Assembly (NCBI RefSeq): GCF_006442545.2
Contig: NZ_CP083952.1
Span: 3,093,501-3,157,500 of the forward strand
Reading direction: 5' to 3'
Origin: Mesorhizobium sp. B2-1-8
GTDB taxonomy: Bacteria; Pseudomonadota; Alphaproteobacteria; Rhizobiales; Rhizobiaceae
Length of the DNA stretch: 64,000 nt
Shown here: positions 43,498 through 51,799 of the stretch, in pieces
Numbering within the stretch: position 1 is the stretch's first letter
Layout of the letters: each line of letters opens with the position of its first letter
Notes under the pieces: model-generated
Told to the model about the DNA's origin: nothing
Seen by the model: the letters and a program-made list of their open reading frames with translations, nothing else
Databases searched by the model: none
Translations under genes and position numbers: made by a program

Positions 43498-43678
43498 GCG
43501 CTGCCCCTCATCTGCCTGCCGGCATCTTCTCCCCGTATAGTGACGGGGAGAAGGGGCTGGCGTCAGCCTTGGCGCTCTTTTCTGCAGCATTGATGTTTGG
43601 CGAAGCCGACGGTGACAGCGTCCTTCTCCCCGTCACTAGACGGGGAGAAGTGCCCGGCAGGGCGATGAGGGGCAGCGC
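43498..43678. repeat. compound palindromic repeat, type C
   Basis: The 181-bp element is bounded by a long inverted repeat (gcgctgcccctcat at 43498-43511 and atgaggggcagcgc at 43665-43678). Each arm also contains its own hairpin: cttctccccgtatagtgacggggagaag at 43526-43553, cited here by position with ends cttctcccc and ggggagaag, and a sister at 43623-43650. The middle part is unique. It lies between the convergent azlD and aminopeptidase genes. This matches a repeat family common in Mesorhizobium. Confidence 0.85.
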
Positions 43679-43698
43679 TGACCTTCCGAGCCTGGCAT

Positions 43699-45543
43699 TC
43701 AAATCTTCGCGTCGTGCGGCAGCGGTGCCGTCGCCTTTTCCAGCCAGGCCAGCGTTTCGCCGTCGAGCATCGGTCCGACCTCGGCCAGCACGCGGGCGTG
43801 GTAGGTGTCGAGCCAGTGCAGTTCGTCGCGAGTCAGCAGGTCCGATCGCACCAGCCTGATGTCGATCGGGGCGAGCGTCAGCGTCTCGAACCCGTGCATG
43901 GCGATGTCGCCTCCCTCGATCTGTTCGGCCGGTGTCACCAGGATGAGGTTCTCGATACGGATGCCATAGGCGCCTTCCTTGTAGTAGCCGGGCTCGTTCG
44001 ACAGCATCATGCCTTCGAGCAGCTTTTCGGTGCCGGTGCGGGCGATGCGCTGCGGACCCTCATGCACGGCCAGATACGAGCCGACGCCGTGGCCTGTGCC
44101 ATGGGCGAAGTCGCAGCCATGCTTCCATAACGCCATGCGGGCAACCGCATCGATTTCCGAGCCGCGCGTGCCGGCGGGGAAGCGCAGCGTCGAAATGCCG
44201 ATCATGCCTTTCAGCACCAGCGTGTAGCGTTCGCGCATCTCTTCGGTCGGCTGGCCGATCGGCACGGTGCGGGTGATGTCTGTCGTGCCGTCCTGGTATT
44301 GCGCGCCGGAATCGAGCAGGAACAGTTCGCCGGCCTGCAGCTTGCGGCTGGTGGCGCTCGAGACGCGGTAATGCATGATGGCGCCGTTCGGGCCGGCGCC
44401 GGAAATGGTGTCGAAGGAGACGTCGCGCAGCGGCATCTGGGTTTCCTCGCCGGTCTGCCGGCGCGTCTCTTCGAGCCTGGTGACAACCGCGATCTCGTCG
44501 AGGGAGCCGGGTTTCTGGCGCTCCAGCCAGCACAGCAGCTTGGCCACCGCCGCGCCGTCGCGGCGATGCGCGGCGCGCGAGCCGTTGATCTCGGCAGGGT
44601 TTTTGGTGGCACGCGGGATGCGGGCAGGATCGGGCGCGGCAATCACCGTGCCGCCATTGTCCTCGACCAGCATGCGCAGCCGGTCGGCCGCCAGCACCGG
44701 ATCGAGCGCGATTTTCGCGCCGCTTTTCGCAAGCGCCACGATCGCGGCTTCGAATTCGCCGGGCTCATGCGGATCGGCAAGCTGGGTGAGGTAGGCCGCG
44801 ACCTGACGCGAGAACTTGCGCCGATCCATGAAAAGCTGGTGCGATCCGTCGGCTGCGAGGATGGCGAAGCCGAGCGCCAGCGGCGTGTGCGGAACGTCGC
44901 CGCCACGGATGTTGAAGGCCCAGGCAATGGAGGATGGGTCGGTCAGCACGGCATGGGTGGCGCCGTCCTTGCCGATTGCCGTTGCCAGCCGCGCCAGCTT
45001 GTCCTTGGCGAGCTCGCCGGCAAAGCCGATCGGATGCAGCTCGACCGGGGTCACGGGTGCGGCGGGCTGATCCTTCCAGATGATGTCGATCGGGTTCCTG
45101 TCGAGCGGCACGAGCAGCGCGCCGTTCTTGTCGGCGGAGGCCTGCAGCGCCTTGACCTCGCCGATCGTGTGCAGCCAGGGATCGAAACCCAGCCGCGCCC
45201 CTTTGCCGATGTTATCCCTGAGCCAGACAGCGGGCGGGTTGTCGACCAGGCTCTCGATCGAGAAGATGCCGAGGTCGACTTCGCCCCGCACCTGCAGCGT
45301 GTAGCGCCCGTCGACGAAGACGAAGGCGCGGTCGCGCAGCACGACGGCGACGCCGGCCGAGCCGCTGAAGCCAGTCAACCATTTCAGCCGGGCCGAACGA
45401 TCGGCGACATATTCGCCCTGGTGTTCGTCGGCGCGCGGTACGATGAAGCCATCGAGGCCATTGTCGCCGAGCCATTGGCGTAGCAGCGCCACGCGCGGCT
45501 TGCCGACCGCCGGGTCGCCCGCGGAATCGAAGGACTGGAACAT
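43699..45543 (-). CDS. Xaa-Pro aminopeptidase (M24 family)
   Basis: This 614-residue metallopeptidase removes N-terminal residues before proline. Two creatinase-like N-terminal domains (about 1-310) are followed by the pita-bread domain with metal ligands in DSGAQYQDGTTDITRT (two Asp), GTGHGVGSYL (His), LSNEPGYY (Glu) and IRIENLILV (Glu). The length matches the three-domain aminopeptidase P of eukaryotes and rhizobia. AGGAGG lies seven bases before the ATG at 45543; longer frames lack homology. Confidence 0.93.
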   Translation of the reverse strand: MFQSFDSAGDPAVGKPRVALLRQWLGDNGLDGFIVPRADEHQGEYVADRSARLKWLTGFSGSAGVAVVLRDRAFVFVDGRYTLQVRGEVDLGIFSIESLVDNPPAVWLRDNIGKGARLGFDPWLHTIGEVKALQASADKNGALLVPLDRNPIDIIWKDQPAAPVTPVELHPIGFAGELAKDKLARLATAIGKDGATHAVLTDPSSIAWAFNIRGGDVPHTPLALGFAILAADGSHQLFMDRRKFSRQVAAYLTQLADPHEPGEFEAAIVALAKSGAKIALDPVLAADRLRMLVEDNGGTVIAAPDPARIPRATKNPAEINGSRAAHRRDGAAVAKLLCWLERQKPGSLDEIAVVTRLEETRRQTGEETQMPLRDVSFDTISGAGPNGAIMHYRVSSATSRKLQAGELFLLDSGAQYQDGTTDITRTVPIGQPTEEMRERYTLVLKGMIGISTLRFPAGTRGSEIDAVARMALWKHGCDFAHGTGHGVGSYLAVHEGPQRIARTGTEKLLEGMMLSNEPGYYKEGAYGIRIENLILVTPAEQIEGGDIAMHGFETLTLAPIDIRLVRSDLLTRDELHWLDTYHARVLAEVGPMLDGETLAWLEKATAPLPHDAKI

Positions 45544-45846
45544 GGTGGGCCTCCTGGTATTCGCGCGACCGTAACCTATGGGGCTGTAAATCGGAATCGA
45601 TTTCCAGCCGGCGCAAACTGCTACAGCGTCGCCCGGCTGACAACCGATCGCGCTTGGTCCAGCCATGCCGGAAGGCTGAGGCGAGCGGACGATCCGACCG
45701 AGGTCGGATTCCGTGCCAAGCTGGTGCTAGAAGTCATTTTCTCGACGTCAGAAGCGCTCATGTCCATAGCCAATTGGCAACACCGGTGGGTTAAGTTCAC
45801 CCTAATTTAGTCGCCGGTTGACTGTCTTTGCCGGCGCAAGACAAAC

Positions 45847-45864
45847 TTGTCACTTGAGGGACAA
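45847..45864 (+). promoter_or_regulatory. inverted repeat before the putative RiPP precursor
   Basis: TTGTC and GACAA form an inverted repeat around eight bases (ACTTGAGG), 11 bases upstream of the small ORF. TTGACT at 45818-45823 could be a -35, but the matching -10 is poor. The remaining part of the 45544-45875 gap holds no gene that I can support. Confidence 0.35.
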
Positions 45865-45875
45865 CGGGGGTTTTC

Positions 45876-45968
45876 ATGAAGAGGACATATGAACGGCCGA
45901 AACTTGTGAAGCGCGAGAAGCTGTCGACTGTGACCGCATGTCCAACTCCGTCGCTTTGCCCGATTTAG
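45876..45968 (+). CDS. putative RiPP precursor peptide with lasso-type leader spacing
   Basis: This 30-codon ORF starts with MKRTYERPKL and ends ACPTPSLCPI. GGGGG lies six bases before the ATG. Residues Tyr5, Pro8, Leu10 and Thr20 match the spacing of the lasso-peptide leader signature Y-x2-P-x-L-x3-G-x5-T; only the Gly is replaced (Glu14). The presumed core after Thr20-Ala21 is nine residues beginning with Cys, contains two Cys and three Pro, and has no Asp or Glu, so a lasso macrolactam cannot form. Short orphan peptides of this kind are known from Rhizobiales. No maturation enzyme is encoded in the window. Expression is unproven. Confidence 0.6.
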   Translation: MKRTYERPKLVKREKLSTVTACPTPSLCPI

Positions 45969-45998
45969 GTCGGAACAAGATAACGCTGCCGCGCAACG

Positions 45999-46871
45999 TC
46001 AATGCTTGAGGTGGATCGTCACCCAGCCCTCGCGATGCAAGGTACTGACGTGGCGGAAATTCTGGCCGACATAGGCCGAGATGACCGCGTCGCGCTGGCG
46101 ATCGAGAATCCCAGACAGCACGATCGAACCGCCAAGCGTGATGTGGCCCGCCATTTGCGGCGCCAGCCGCATCAGCGGCCGCGCCAATATGTTGGCGACG
46201 ATGAGGTCGAAGGGCGCGCGCCTGGCGAAGATCGGGTGATGAAAGCCCGGCGCGGTCATCGTCTCGATCAGGCCTTTGACGTGGTTCAGCCGCGCATTGG
46301 CGGCGGCGACCTTGACCGCCACCGGATCGATGTCGGTGGCCAGAACCGGAATATGCGCCAGCTTGGCGACGGCGATCGCCAGCACCGCGCTGCCGGTGCC
46401 GAGGTCGAGCGCGTTGCGCGGACGCTCGCGCCGCACGACTTTCTCCAGCATTTCGAGGCATCCGGCGGTGGTGCCGTGATGGCCGGTGCCGAAGGCGAGG
46501 CCCGCCTCGATCTCTATGGCCAGTTCGCCGCTGTGGCGCTTCCTGCTGTCATGCGCGCCATGGACGAAGAAACGGCCGGCGCGCACCGGCTTCAGGCCTT
46601 CCAGCGAACGTGCCACCCAGTCGATGTCGGGCAGCGCCTCGCGCTCGACCGGTCTCGACAAAGCGAGGCCGGCGAGAGTGTCCTTCAGCCGCGCCTCGAC
46701 CGCGTCGACGTCGCCATCGGCGTAGAGCGAGACCTCGTGGATGTCGGCGTCTTCGTCGACCTCCAGCACGGCGATCGGCAAGCCTTCATCCTCGAAGGCC
46801 GTTTCGAGCGCCGCGAAGATGCGCTCCGCCTCGATCTTTCCGGTGGTGAAGTGGAGCCGCGTCTGGGTCAT
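45999..46871 (-). CDS. prmA: ribosomal protein L11 methyltransferase PrmA
   Basis: This 290-residue SAM enzyme trimethylates ribosomal protein L11. The N-terminal substrate-binding domain (about 1-100) is followed by the methyltransferase domain with FGTGHHGTT near residue 130, motif [14 protein letters not shown] near 158 and the catalytic-loop motif ANILARPL near 225. It starts ten bases after the SCO1-like gene and probably shares its transcript. Confidence 0.94.
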   Translation of the reverse strand: MTQTRLHFTTGKIEAERIFAALETAFEDEGLPIAVLEVDEDADIHEVSLYADGDVDAVEARLKDTLAGLALSRPVEREALPDIDWVARSLEGLKPVRAGRFFVHGAHDSRKRHSGELAIEIEAGLAFGTGHHGTTAGCLEMLEKVVRRERPRNALDLGTGSAVLAIAVAKLAHIPVLATDIDPVAVKVAAANARLNHVKGLIETMTAPGFHHPIFARRAPFDLIVANILARPLMRLAPQMAGHITLGGSIVLSGILDRQRDAVISAYVGQNFRHVSTLHREGWVTIHLKH

Positions 46872-46881
46872 GTGAATTTTG

Positions 46882-47460
46882 TCAGCCGTTCGCGGCGAGG
46901 CGCTTCAGCTTCTCGACGGCGGTGTCGGCGCTCTCGCCATAGGCAATCGTGCCGGCAAAGTCGCCCTTGGCGTTGAGCAGCAGCACCGAGGCGGTGTGGT
47001 CCATGGTGTAATCACCGTCGCCGGTATCGACCTTCTTCCAGTAGATGCCGAACGCCTTGGCCATGGCATGGACCTTGTCCGGGTCGCCGGTGATGCCGGT
47101 GATGCGGTCGGAGAAATTGCTGACATAGGCGTTCATGACCTGCGGTGTGTCACGCTCCGGGTCGACCGAGACGAAATAGGCATGCAGGTTCTTGCCGTTA
47201 TCGCCGAGCGTCTTCAGCCAGCCGGCGAGTTCGAACAGCGTGGTCGGGCAGACTTCGGGGCAATGGGTGAAGCCGAAGAAAACGACGCTGGGCTGTCCCC
47301 GGAAAGCGGCCTCGGTGATCGGTGCGCCTTTCTGGTCGACCAGGGTGAACGCCGCGCCGAAAGGCTCGCCGCCATAGTGGCCGCGATACCAGTCGAAGGT
47401 CAGCCAGCCGATGCCGGCAGCCATCAGAACGAGAATGCCGACCAGGATAGAACGCATCAT
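46882..47460 (-). CDS. SCO1/SenC-family copper chaperone
   Basis: This 192-residue protein has an N-terminal membrane anchor (about residues 4-22) and a periplasmic thioredoxin-like domain with the copper site CPEVC (Cys67 and Cys71) and the distal His155 in DYTMDHTAS. Such proteins deliver copper to the CuA site of cytochrome oxidase. It is followed by prmA in the same orientation. Confidence 0.93.
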   Translation of the reverse strand: MMRSILVGILVLMAAGIGWLTFDWYRGHYGGEPFGAAFTLVDQKGAPITEAAFRGQPSVVFFGFTHCPEVCPTTLFELAGWLKTLGDNGKNLHAYFVSVDPERDTPQVMNAYVSNFSDRITGITGDPDKVHAMAKAFGIYWKKVDTGDGDYTMDHTASVLLLNAKGDFAGTIAYGESADTAVEKLKRLAANG

Positions 47461-47659
47461 CAGAAATGTCCGTCTGTCATGTCATGGGACGCACCGGCCA
47501 AACCGGTGCGCCTCTTGTTCGGCCACAGTCTTAGCGGTTCGACGGGGTACACGCAAAGATGCCGCGTTGACGCAACCGGCTGTGGTGTTGACGCATCTGC
47601 TTGCAAAGCCGAACAGTTCGCCCCAACTGAGACCGGCAACTCGAACCGAGGAGGCTTCT

Positions 47660-48178
47660 TTGCTCGAACTGATTGGGCTCGAACTGACTGGGCGGAAACT
47701 GATCGGCGGCGCGTTGGCGGCATTTATCGTGCTTGGCGCCGGTAGCGCCGTTGCCGAGGAAGTCGGCAAGGTCGGCGTCGACTGGGTCGGCAACGACATC
47801 ATCATCGACGCGATCAAGGACCCGAAGGTGGATGGTGTGACCTGCCATGTCGCCTATTTCGACCGAAGCATCATCGACCGCCTGCACAAGGGCAATTGGT
47901 TCGAGGATCCCAGCGATTCCTCGATCTCGTGCCGTCAGACCGGGCCGATCACCATCGGCGACATCGACATGAGCGAGAGCGGCGAGGAGGTGTTCAAGCA
48001 AGGCCTCAGCCTGATCTGGAAGAAGCAGGTGGTGAACCGCATCTACGACAAGAAGAGCGAGACGCTGATTTATCTGTCGCACTCGCGCCAGGTGCAGAAC
48101 GGCTCGGCCAAGATGTCGGTTACGACGGTGCCGCTCTACGGCCAGAACGTGGTGTGGAGCAAAGCCACGCCGAAATAG
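47660..48178 (+). CDS. CreA family protein
   Basis: This 172-residue exported protein matches CreA: VGKVGVDWVGNDIIIDAIKD near residue 38, GVTCHVAYFDR and ISCRQTGPI supply two conserved Cys. The signal peptide ends near residue 34 (GSAVAEE). The start is a TTG at 47660 with GAGGAGG five bases upstream. The role of CreA is not known. It is divergent from the SCO1-like gene. Confidence 0.88.
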   Translation: MLELIGLELTGRKLIGGALAAFIVLGAGSAVAEEVGKVGVDWVGNDIIIDAIKDPKVDGVTCHVAYFDRSIIDRLHKGNWFEDPSDSSISCRQTGPITIGDIDMSESGEEVFKQGLSLIWKKQVVNRIYDKKSETLIYLSHSRQVQNGSAKMSVTTVPLYGQNVVWSKATPK

Positions 48179-48262
48179 GCGGGTCGGACTCCTCCTGGTC
48201 CTGTTCCGACGGACGATTGGCCCCGCTTGCGGGACCAATCGTCCTGACGTAAAGCCGCCGGC

Positions 48263-48904
48263 ATGGACCGTTCCGAAGATCTCGTTGCGAAAGACCCCGA
48301 ACCGCGTATCCATCCTACCGCGGAGATGAAGGGCTGCAAGCTTGGCCGCTATGCCGCGATCGGCGAACGCGTCGTGCTGCGCGAGGTCATCGTCGGCGAT
48401 TTCTCCTATTTCGAACGCCATGCCGAGGCGATCTATACGACGATCGGCAAATTCTGCTCCATCGCCGCCAACAGCCGCATCAATGCGCTGGAGCATCCGA
48501 TCGAGCGGCTGACCCAGCACAAGGTCAGCTATCGGCCGAACGAGTATTTCCGCTGGCTGGGCGTCGATGCCGCGTTCCGCGAGCGGCGGCGGTCGAAGGC
48601 CGTGACCATCGGCCATGATGTCTGGATCGGCCACGGCGCGGTCATCTTGCCTGGCATCGCCATCGGCAACGGCGCGGTCATTGGCGCCAATGCGGTGGTG
48701 ACGCGTGACGTGCCGTCCTACACGATCGTCGCCGGCGTGCCGGCCAAACCGATCAGGCCGCGCTTCCCCGTGGCCGTCGCGGCCCGGATCGAGGCTCTCG
48801 CCTGGTGGGACTGGCCGGTCGAGAAACTCGCCAAAGCGGTTCCCGACATGCAGGCAATGCCGATCGAGGCCTTCCTCGACCGCTGGGAAAACGACGCCGT
48901 TTGA
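48263..48904 (+). CDS. hexapeptide-repeat acyltransferase
   Basis: This 213-residue protein is a left-handed beta-helix acyltransferase. Hexapeptide turns include YTTIGKFCSIAANSRINAL, VTIGHDVWIGHGAVILPGIA (20) and GNGAVIGANAVVTRDV. The C-terminal KPIRPRF and WWDWPVEKL patterns resemble xenobiotic-type acetyltransferases, including a subgroup linked to phosphonate genes (phn_thr type). No phosphonate gene is nearby, so the acceptor is unknown. Confidence 0.84.
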   Translation: MDRSEDLVAKDPEPRIHPTAEMKGCKLGRYAAIGERVVLREVIVGDFSYFERHAEAIYTTIGKFCSIAANSRINALEHPIERLTQHKVSYRPNEYFRWLGVDAAFRERRRSKAVTIGHDVWIGHGAVILPGIAIGNGAVIGANAVVTRDVPSYTIVAGVPAKPIRPRFPVAVAARIEALAWWDWPVEKLAKAVPDMQAMPIEAFLDRWENDAV

Positions 48905-48944
48905 GCTCCGCAGGGAACCATTCTTGGCGCTCTCCGGAATAAAA

Positions 48945-48981
48945 CCCCTTCCGCCATGCGGGGATGGCGCGGCGGAAGGGG
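48945..48981. repeat. 11-bp perfect inverted repeat
   Basis: CCCCTTCCGCC (48945-48955) and GGCGGAAGGGG (48971-48981) flank a 15-base loop. On the minus strand it is followed by TTTTATT, like a terminator, but no minus-strand gene ends there. It sits in the 286-base gap before the iron-permease gene. That gap also holds a near-palindrome, TGCATTTAATTGCA, at 49086-49099. Confidence 0.5.
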
Positions 48982-49190
48982 CTGGAGGTAAACCGCCGTG
49001 AAGCGGAAGGAACAGGCTCTTGCCTGCGCGGCTACCATGACATTGAACCGATAAGGTGTGTTTTGTGCCGAATGCGCGCGCCGCGTGCATTTAATTGCAT
49101 CGGTTGTATTTTTTGCGCGCGGGAACCCGAATGGCTGCCGGTTGTTTCTTCCGGCGTACCGAACGGCGCGGCGCTGTTTTGAGGGAGCCC

Positions 49191-49619
49191 ATGATCGAGA
49201 AGCTTTTCACCAAAATCGCCAACCGGGTGGCCCACCTTGCTGGCCTGTCGCCGACATTCGCACTTTGTTGCCTGATCGTCGTCGTCTGGGGAGTAAGCGG
49301 GCCACTCTTCGCCTTCTCGGACACCTGGCAACTGGTGATCAACACCGGCACGACCATCATCACCTTCCTGATGGTGTTTCTCATTCAAAACACCCAGAAT
49401 CGCGACGGCGCGGCGATCCAGGCCAAGCTCGACGAGCTGATACGGGTCGGCGCGGCCAAAAACACCTTCATCGGCATCGAGCACCTGACTGAAGCCGAGG
49501 TCCAGGAGATCCGCGCCAAATGCGAGCGGGCGGCGAAGCGGCATGACGAGAAAGTCGCGACCATGGCGGCCAAGAAGGCGGTTGCCCAGAAGCGGGGCGC
49601 GAAAAAGAGCGCGGCTTGA
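49191..49619 (+). CDS. low-affinity iron permease-like membrane protein
   Basis: This 142-residue protein has two membrane segments (about residues 20-40 and 50-68) and the family pattern DTWQLVINTGTTIITFLMVF followed by LIQNTQNRDGAAIQAKLDEL. The C-terminal third is Lys/Ala rich. The family is named after fungal Fet4, but transport by the bacterial members is not well shown. GAGGGAG precedes the ATG at 49191; longer frames upstream lack homology. Confidence 0.82.
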   Translation: MIEKLFTKIANRVAHLAGLSPTFALCCLIVVVWGVSGPLFAFSDTWQLVINTGTTIITFLMVFLIQNTQNRDGAAIQAKLDELIRVGAAKNTFIGIEHLTEAEVQEIRAKCERAAKRHDEKVATMAAKKAVAQKRGAKKSAA

Positions 49620-49622
49620 GGC

Positions 49623-50489
49623 TCAGTCTTTCATGAACGCCGCGAACGCATCCTTGTGGTCGGGATGCCAGCGCGACAGAGCAGGACGGTTTTCGATGAT
49701 GTCGCCGATCGCCCAGGCCATGCGCTTTTCGTCCAGTGGCCGCGCCACCTCATTGTCGGGACACAGGATGTAGAAGTCACCCCTGACCAGCGATTCCAGC
49801 ATGAAATCAATGACCTGCTCACCGGTCCAGGCGCTGGCGGGCTTTTCCGTCGCGCCTTCGGTCAGGCCGGTATAGGTGAAGCCGGGGATGAGCAGATGCG
49901 CCGACAGGCGGGCGCCGGGCTCGTTGCGCAGCGCATGCGCCAGGCCCTCGGTAAAGGTCTTCACGCCAGCCTTGGAAACGTTGTAGGCGAGGTTGCCAGG
50001 CGGCGTGGTGATGCCTTGCTTGGAGCCGGTGTTGACGATCAGGCCTGGCTTGGCTGACGCCAGCATGCGTGGCGCAAAGGCTTCTACGCCATGTACGATG
50101 CCCCAGAAATTGATATCGAGCAGCCGTTTCCAGCCGTCGCGGTTTTCCCAGGGTTTTCCCGGGTTGTCGCCGACGCCGGCATTGTTCATCAGCAGCGAGA
50201 CCCCGCCGAAGGCGCCGAATGCCCGGTCGGCGAGGCGGTCCACCTCATCGGCCTTCGAAACGTCCGATGCAACGGCAAGCACGGCGTCGTCGCCGGCGAT
50301 CGCGGAAACGGCTCGAGAAGCATCGTCGAGGCGCGGGCCGCCAATGTCGGCGAGCACGATCTTCATGCCCATCAGCGCCAGCCGTTTGGCCGCCGCAAGG
50401 CCAATGCCGCTGGCGGCGCCGGTGATGACGGCGGTATTGCCTTGGCCAAGCGCTGGCAGGGCGGTCTGGATCTCGGCGTCGGGGATCAT
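49623..50489 (-). CDS. short-chain dehydrogenase/reductase
   Basis: This 288-residue NAD(P)-dependent oxidoreductase has the Rossmann motif TGAASGIG near residue 24, NNAG near 100, the catalytic Ser in NTGSKQ near 153 and YxxxK as YNVSK near 169. The substrate cannot be told from the sequence. Its stop lies four bases from the convergent iron-permease-like gene. Confidence 0.9.
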   Translation of the reverse strand: MIPDAEIQTALPALGQGNTAVITGAASGIGLAAAKRLALMGMKIVLADIGGPRLDDASRAVSAIAGDDAVLAVASDVSKADEVDRLADRAFGAFGGVSLLMNNAGVGDNPGKPWENRDGWKRLLDINFWGIVHGVEAFAPRMLASAKPGLIVNTGSKQGITTPPGNLAYNVSKAGVKTFTEGLAHALRNEPGARLSAHLLIPGFTYTGLTEGATEKPASAWTGEQVIDFMLESLVRGDFYILCPDNEVARPLDEKRMAWAIGDIIENRPALSRWHPDHKDAFAAFMKD

Positions 50490-50623
50490 CTGCGATGGCT
50501 TCCTTTTTCGATGGCGCCGAACTTAGCGCCGGAACGGGCTTGTGCAAGCCTCCGTCAGGCTTGTCGGGTTGACCACTCCGGTCATGGCTGCGCATGCTGC
50601 GACGCCAAAAGGGAGATTTCCGA

Positions 50624-50905
50624 TTGACGGATTGGGTTGCAATTCTGAAGGAGCAGACCGCCACCGGCGACCAGATGGGGCGCGAGGTGCCGCAGATGCT
50701 GGCCAACCCGGACATCAGCGAAGCTCAGGTGAAAACCTTGTTCTCCGAATTGGAAAAGCAAGCGGAATTCGTCGAGAAACTGCGCATGGCTCTGGAGAAG
50801 TTCGGCCATGATTTCTCGATCATCAAGGCGGCGGAGCGGCTGGAAGAGCGCTATGCCGACCTTGCCGCTTCGGTGGCGGAAAAGCTGAAGGCAATGCGTA
50901 AATAG
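50624..50905 (+). CDS. conserved hypothetical helical protein
   Basis: This 93-residue protein is almost wholly helical with heptad-like charge patterns (SELEKQAEFVEKLRMALEKF near the middle, ERLEERYADLAASVAEKLKA near the end). A TTG at 50624 with GGGAG eight bases upstream is preferred; an ATG at 50594 is the alternative and has no ribosome site. I do not recognise the family. It is tail-to-tail with a membrane-protein gene, three bases away. Confidence 0.65.
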   Translation: MTDWVAILKEQTATGDQMGREVPQMLANPDISEAQVKTLFSELEKQAEFVEKLRMALEKFGHDFSIIKAAERLEERYADLAASVAEKLKAMRK

Positions 50906-50907
50906 AA

Positions 50908-51483
50908 TTACTTCTCCAGGACCCGTGCAAAGCGCGTGTCCGGCACCAGCCAGACCAAGGCGACGGCAACATAGAGCGCGACGCCGATCCACCTGTCGAG
51001 GAATGTCAGCCCAACGGCGGCTATGTAGACGGCGAGCGAAATCCTTCCCTTGCGGTCGCGGCCGATGGCCTTGGCGAATGCGGTATCCGGCCCATGCAGC
51101 CGATGCAGCGCAATGACCAGGATGAAGTAGGCGGTCGCACACATTGCAAGGTCGAAACCGTAGACCGCGACGGGAACCGTGGCGAAATGGTTCTCGCCCA
51201 TGAAGGCTGTCGTCACCGGCATCAGGGATAGCCAGAACAACAGATGCAAGTTGGCCCACAGCACGCGGCCGTCGACACGCTGCACCGTGTGGAACATGTT
51301 GTGCAGATTGTTCCAGTAGAGGCCGACATTGATGAAGGAAAGCACGTAGCATAGAAAAACCGGCCACTGCGGCAACAGCGCCGAAAAATCCTCGCCTTCC
51401 GGCACCTTCAGGTCCAGCACCATGATGGTGATGATGATCGCCACCACGCCGTCGGTGAATGCCTCGACCCTGCCTTTGCCCAT
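50908..51483 (-). CDS. TMEM175-like (DUF1211) potassium channel family protein
   Basis: This 191-residue protein has six predicted membrane helices. The N-terminal RVEAFTDGVVAIIITIMVLD carries the RxxxFSD-type pore signature (here FTD) of the TMEM175 family, whose bacterial members form potassium-selective channels. The ATG at 51483 gives MGKGRVEAF; a TTG two codons earlier is possible. Transport activity is inferred from the family. Confidence 0.84.
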   Translation of the reverse strand: MGKGRVEAFTDGVVAIIITIMVLDLKVPEGEDFSALLPQWPVFLCYVLSFINVGLYWNNLHNMFHTVQRVDGRVLWANLHLLFWLSLMPVTTAFMGENHFATVPVAVYGFDLAMCATAYFILVIALHRLHGPDTAFAKAIGRDRKGRISLAVYIAAVGLTFLDRWIGVALYVAVALVWLVPDTRFARVLEK

Positions 51484-51641
51484 GATCAAAACCCGGTCCG
51501 CGATGAATTGCTGAAAGATAGTAAATCGTTAGCGGATGTTGGGGCGCCGATAAACAGTGCGAGGAAAATTCCTCAACAATAGGCCCGGTTTCCCGCAAGT
51601 AGGACTGATTGCATCTGATACGGCACAAGGGATGCCGTGAT

Positions 51642-51666
51642 GGATCGGGGCCGCTGGCCCCGATCC
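51642..51666. other. perfect 11-bp stem-loop
   Basis: GGATCGGGGCC and GGCCCCGATCC pair around GCT. It lies in the 316-base gap between the divergent TMEM175-like and MFS genes and has no T-run. Nothing else could be supported in this gap. Confidence 0.45.
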
Positions 51667-51799
51667 GCAATTGTGAGATCATCGGCTTGCCTGATCGGGC
51701 AAGGCCCACCGTGGTGTCAGGAGCCTGGCCGTTCACTGGAACGCCGGCGGTAAGGGTGCGTTAACCTCGCGATCCCTGAAACTGGTGACGAGGTTGGCG

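Noticed and set aside
45876..45968. Calling the small ORF a lasso peptide precursor
   Set aside because: The leader spacing fits, but the core has no Asp or Glu to close a macrolactam, and no B, C or E gene is nearby.
48945..48981. Intrinsic terminator on the minus strand (stem followed by TTTTATT)
   Set aside because: No minus-strand gene lies upstream of it, so it is listed only as an inverted repeat.
48986..49051. 19-codon ORF starting GTG at about 48999 with GGAGGT upstream
   Set aside because: It is very short, has no recognisable character, and overlaps small repeats.
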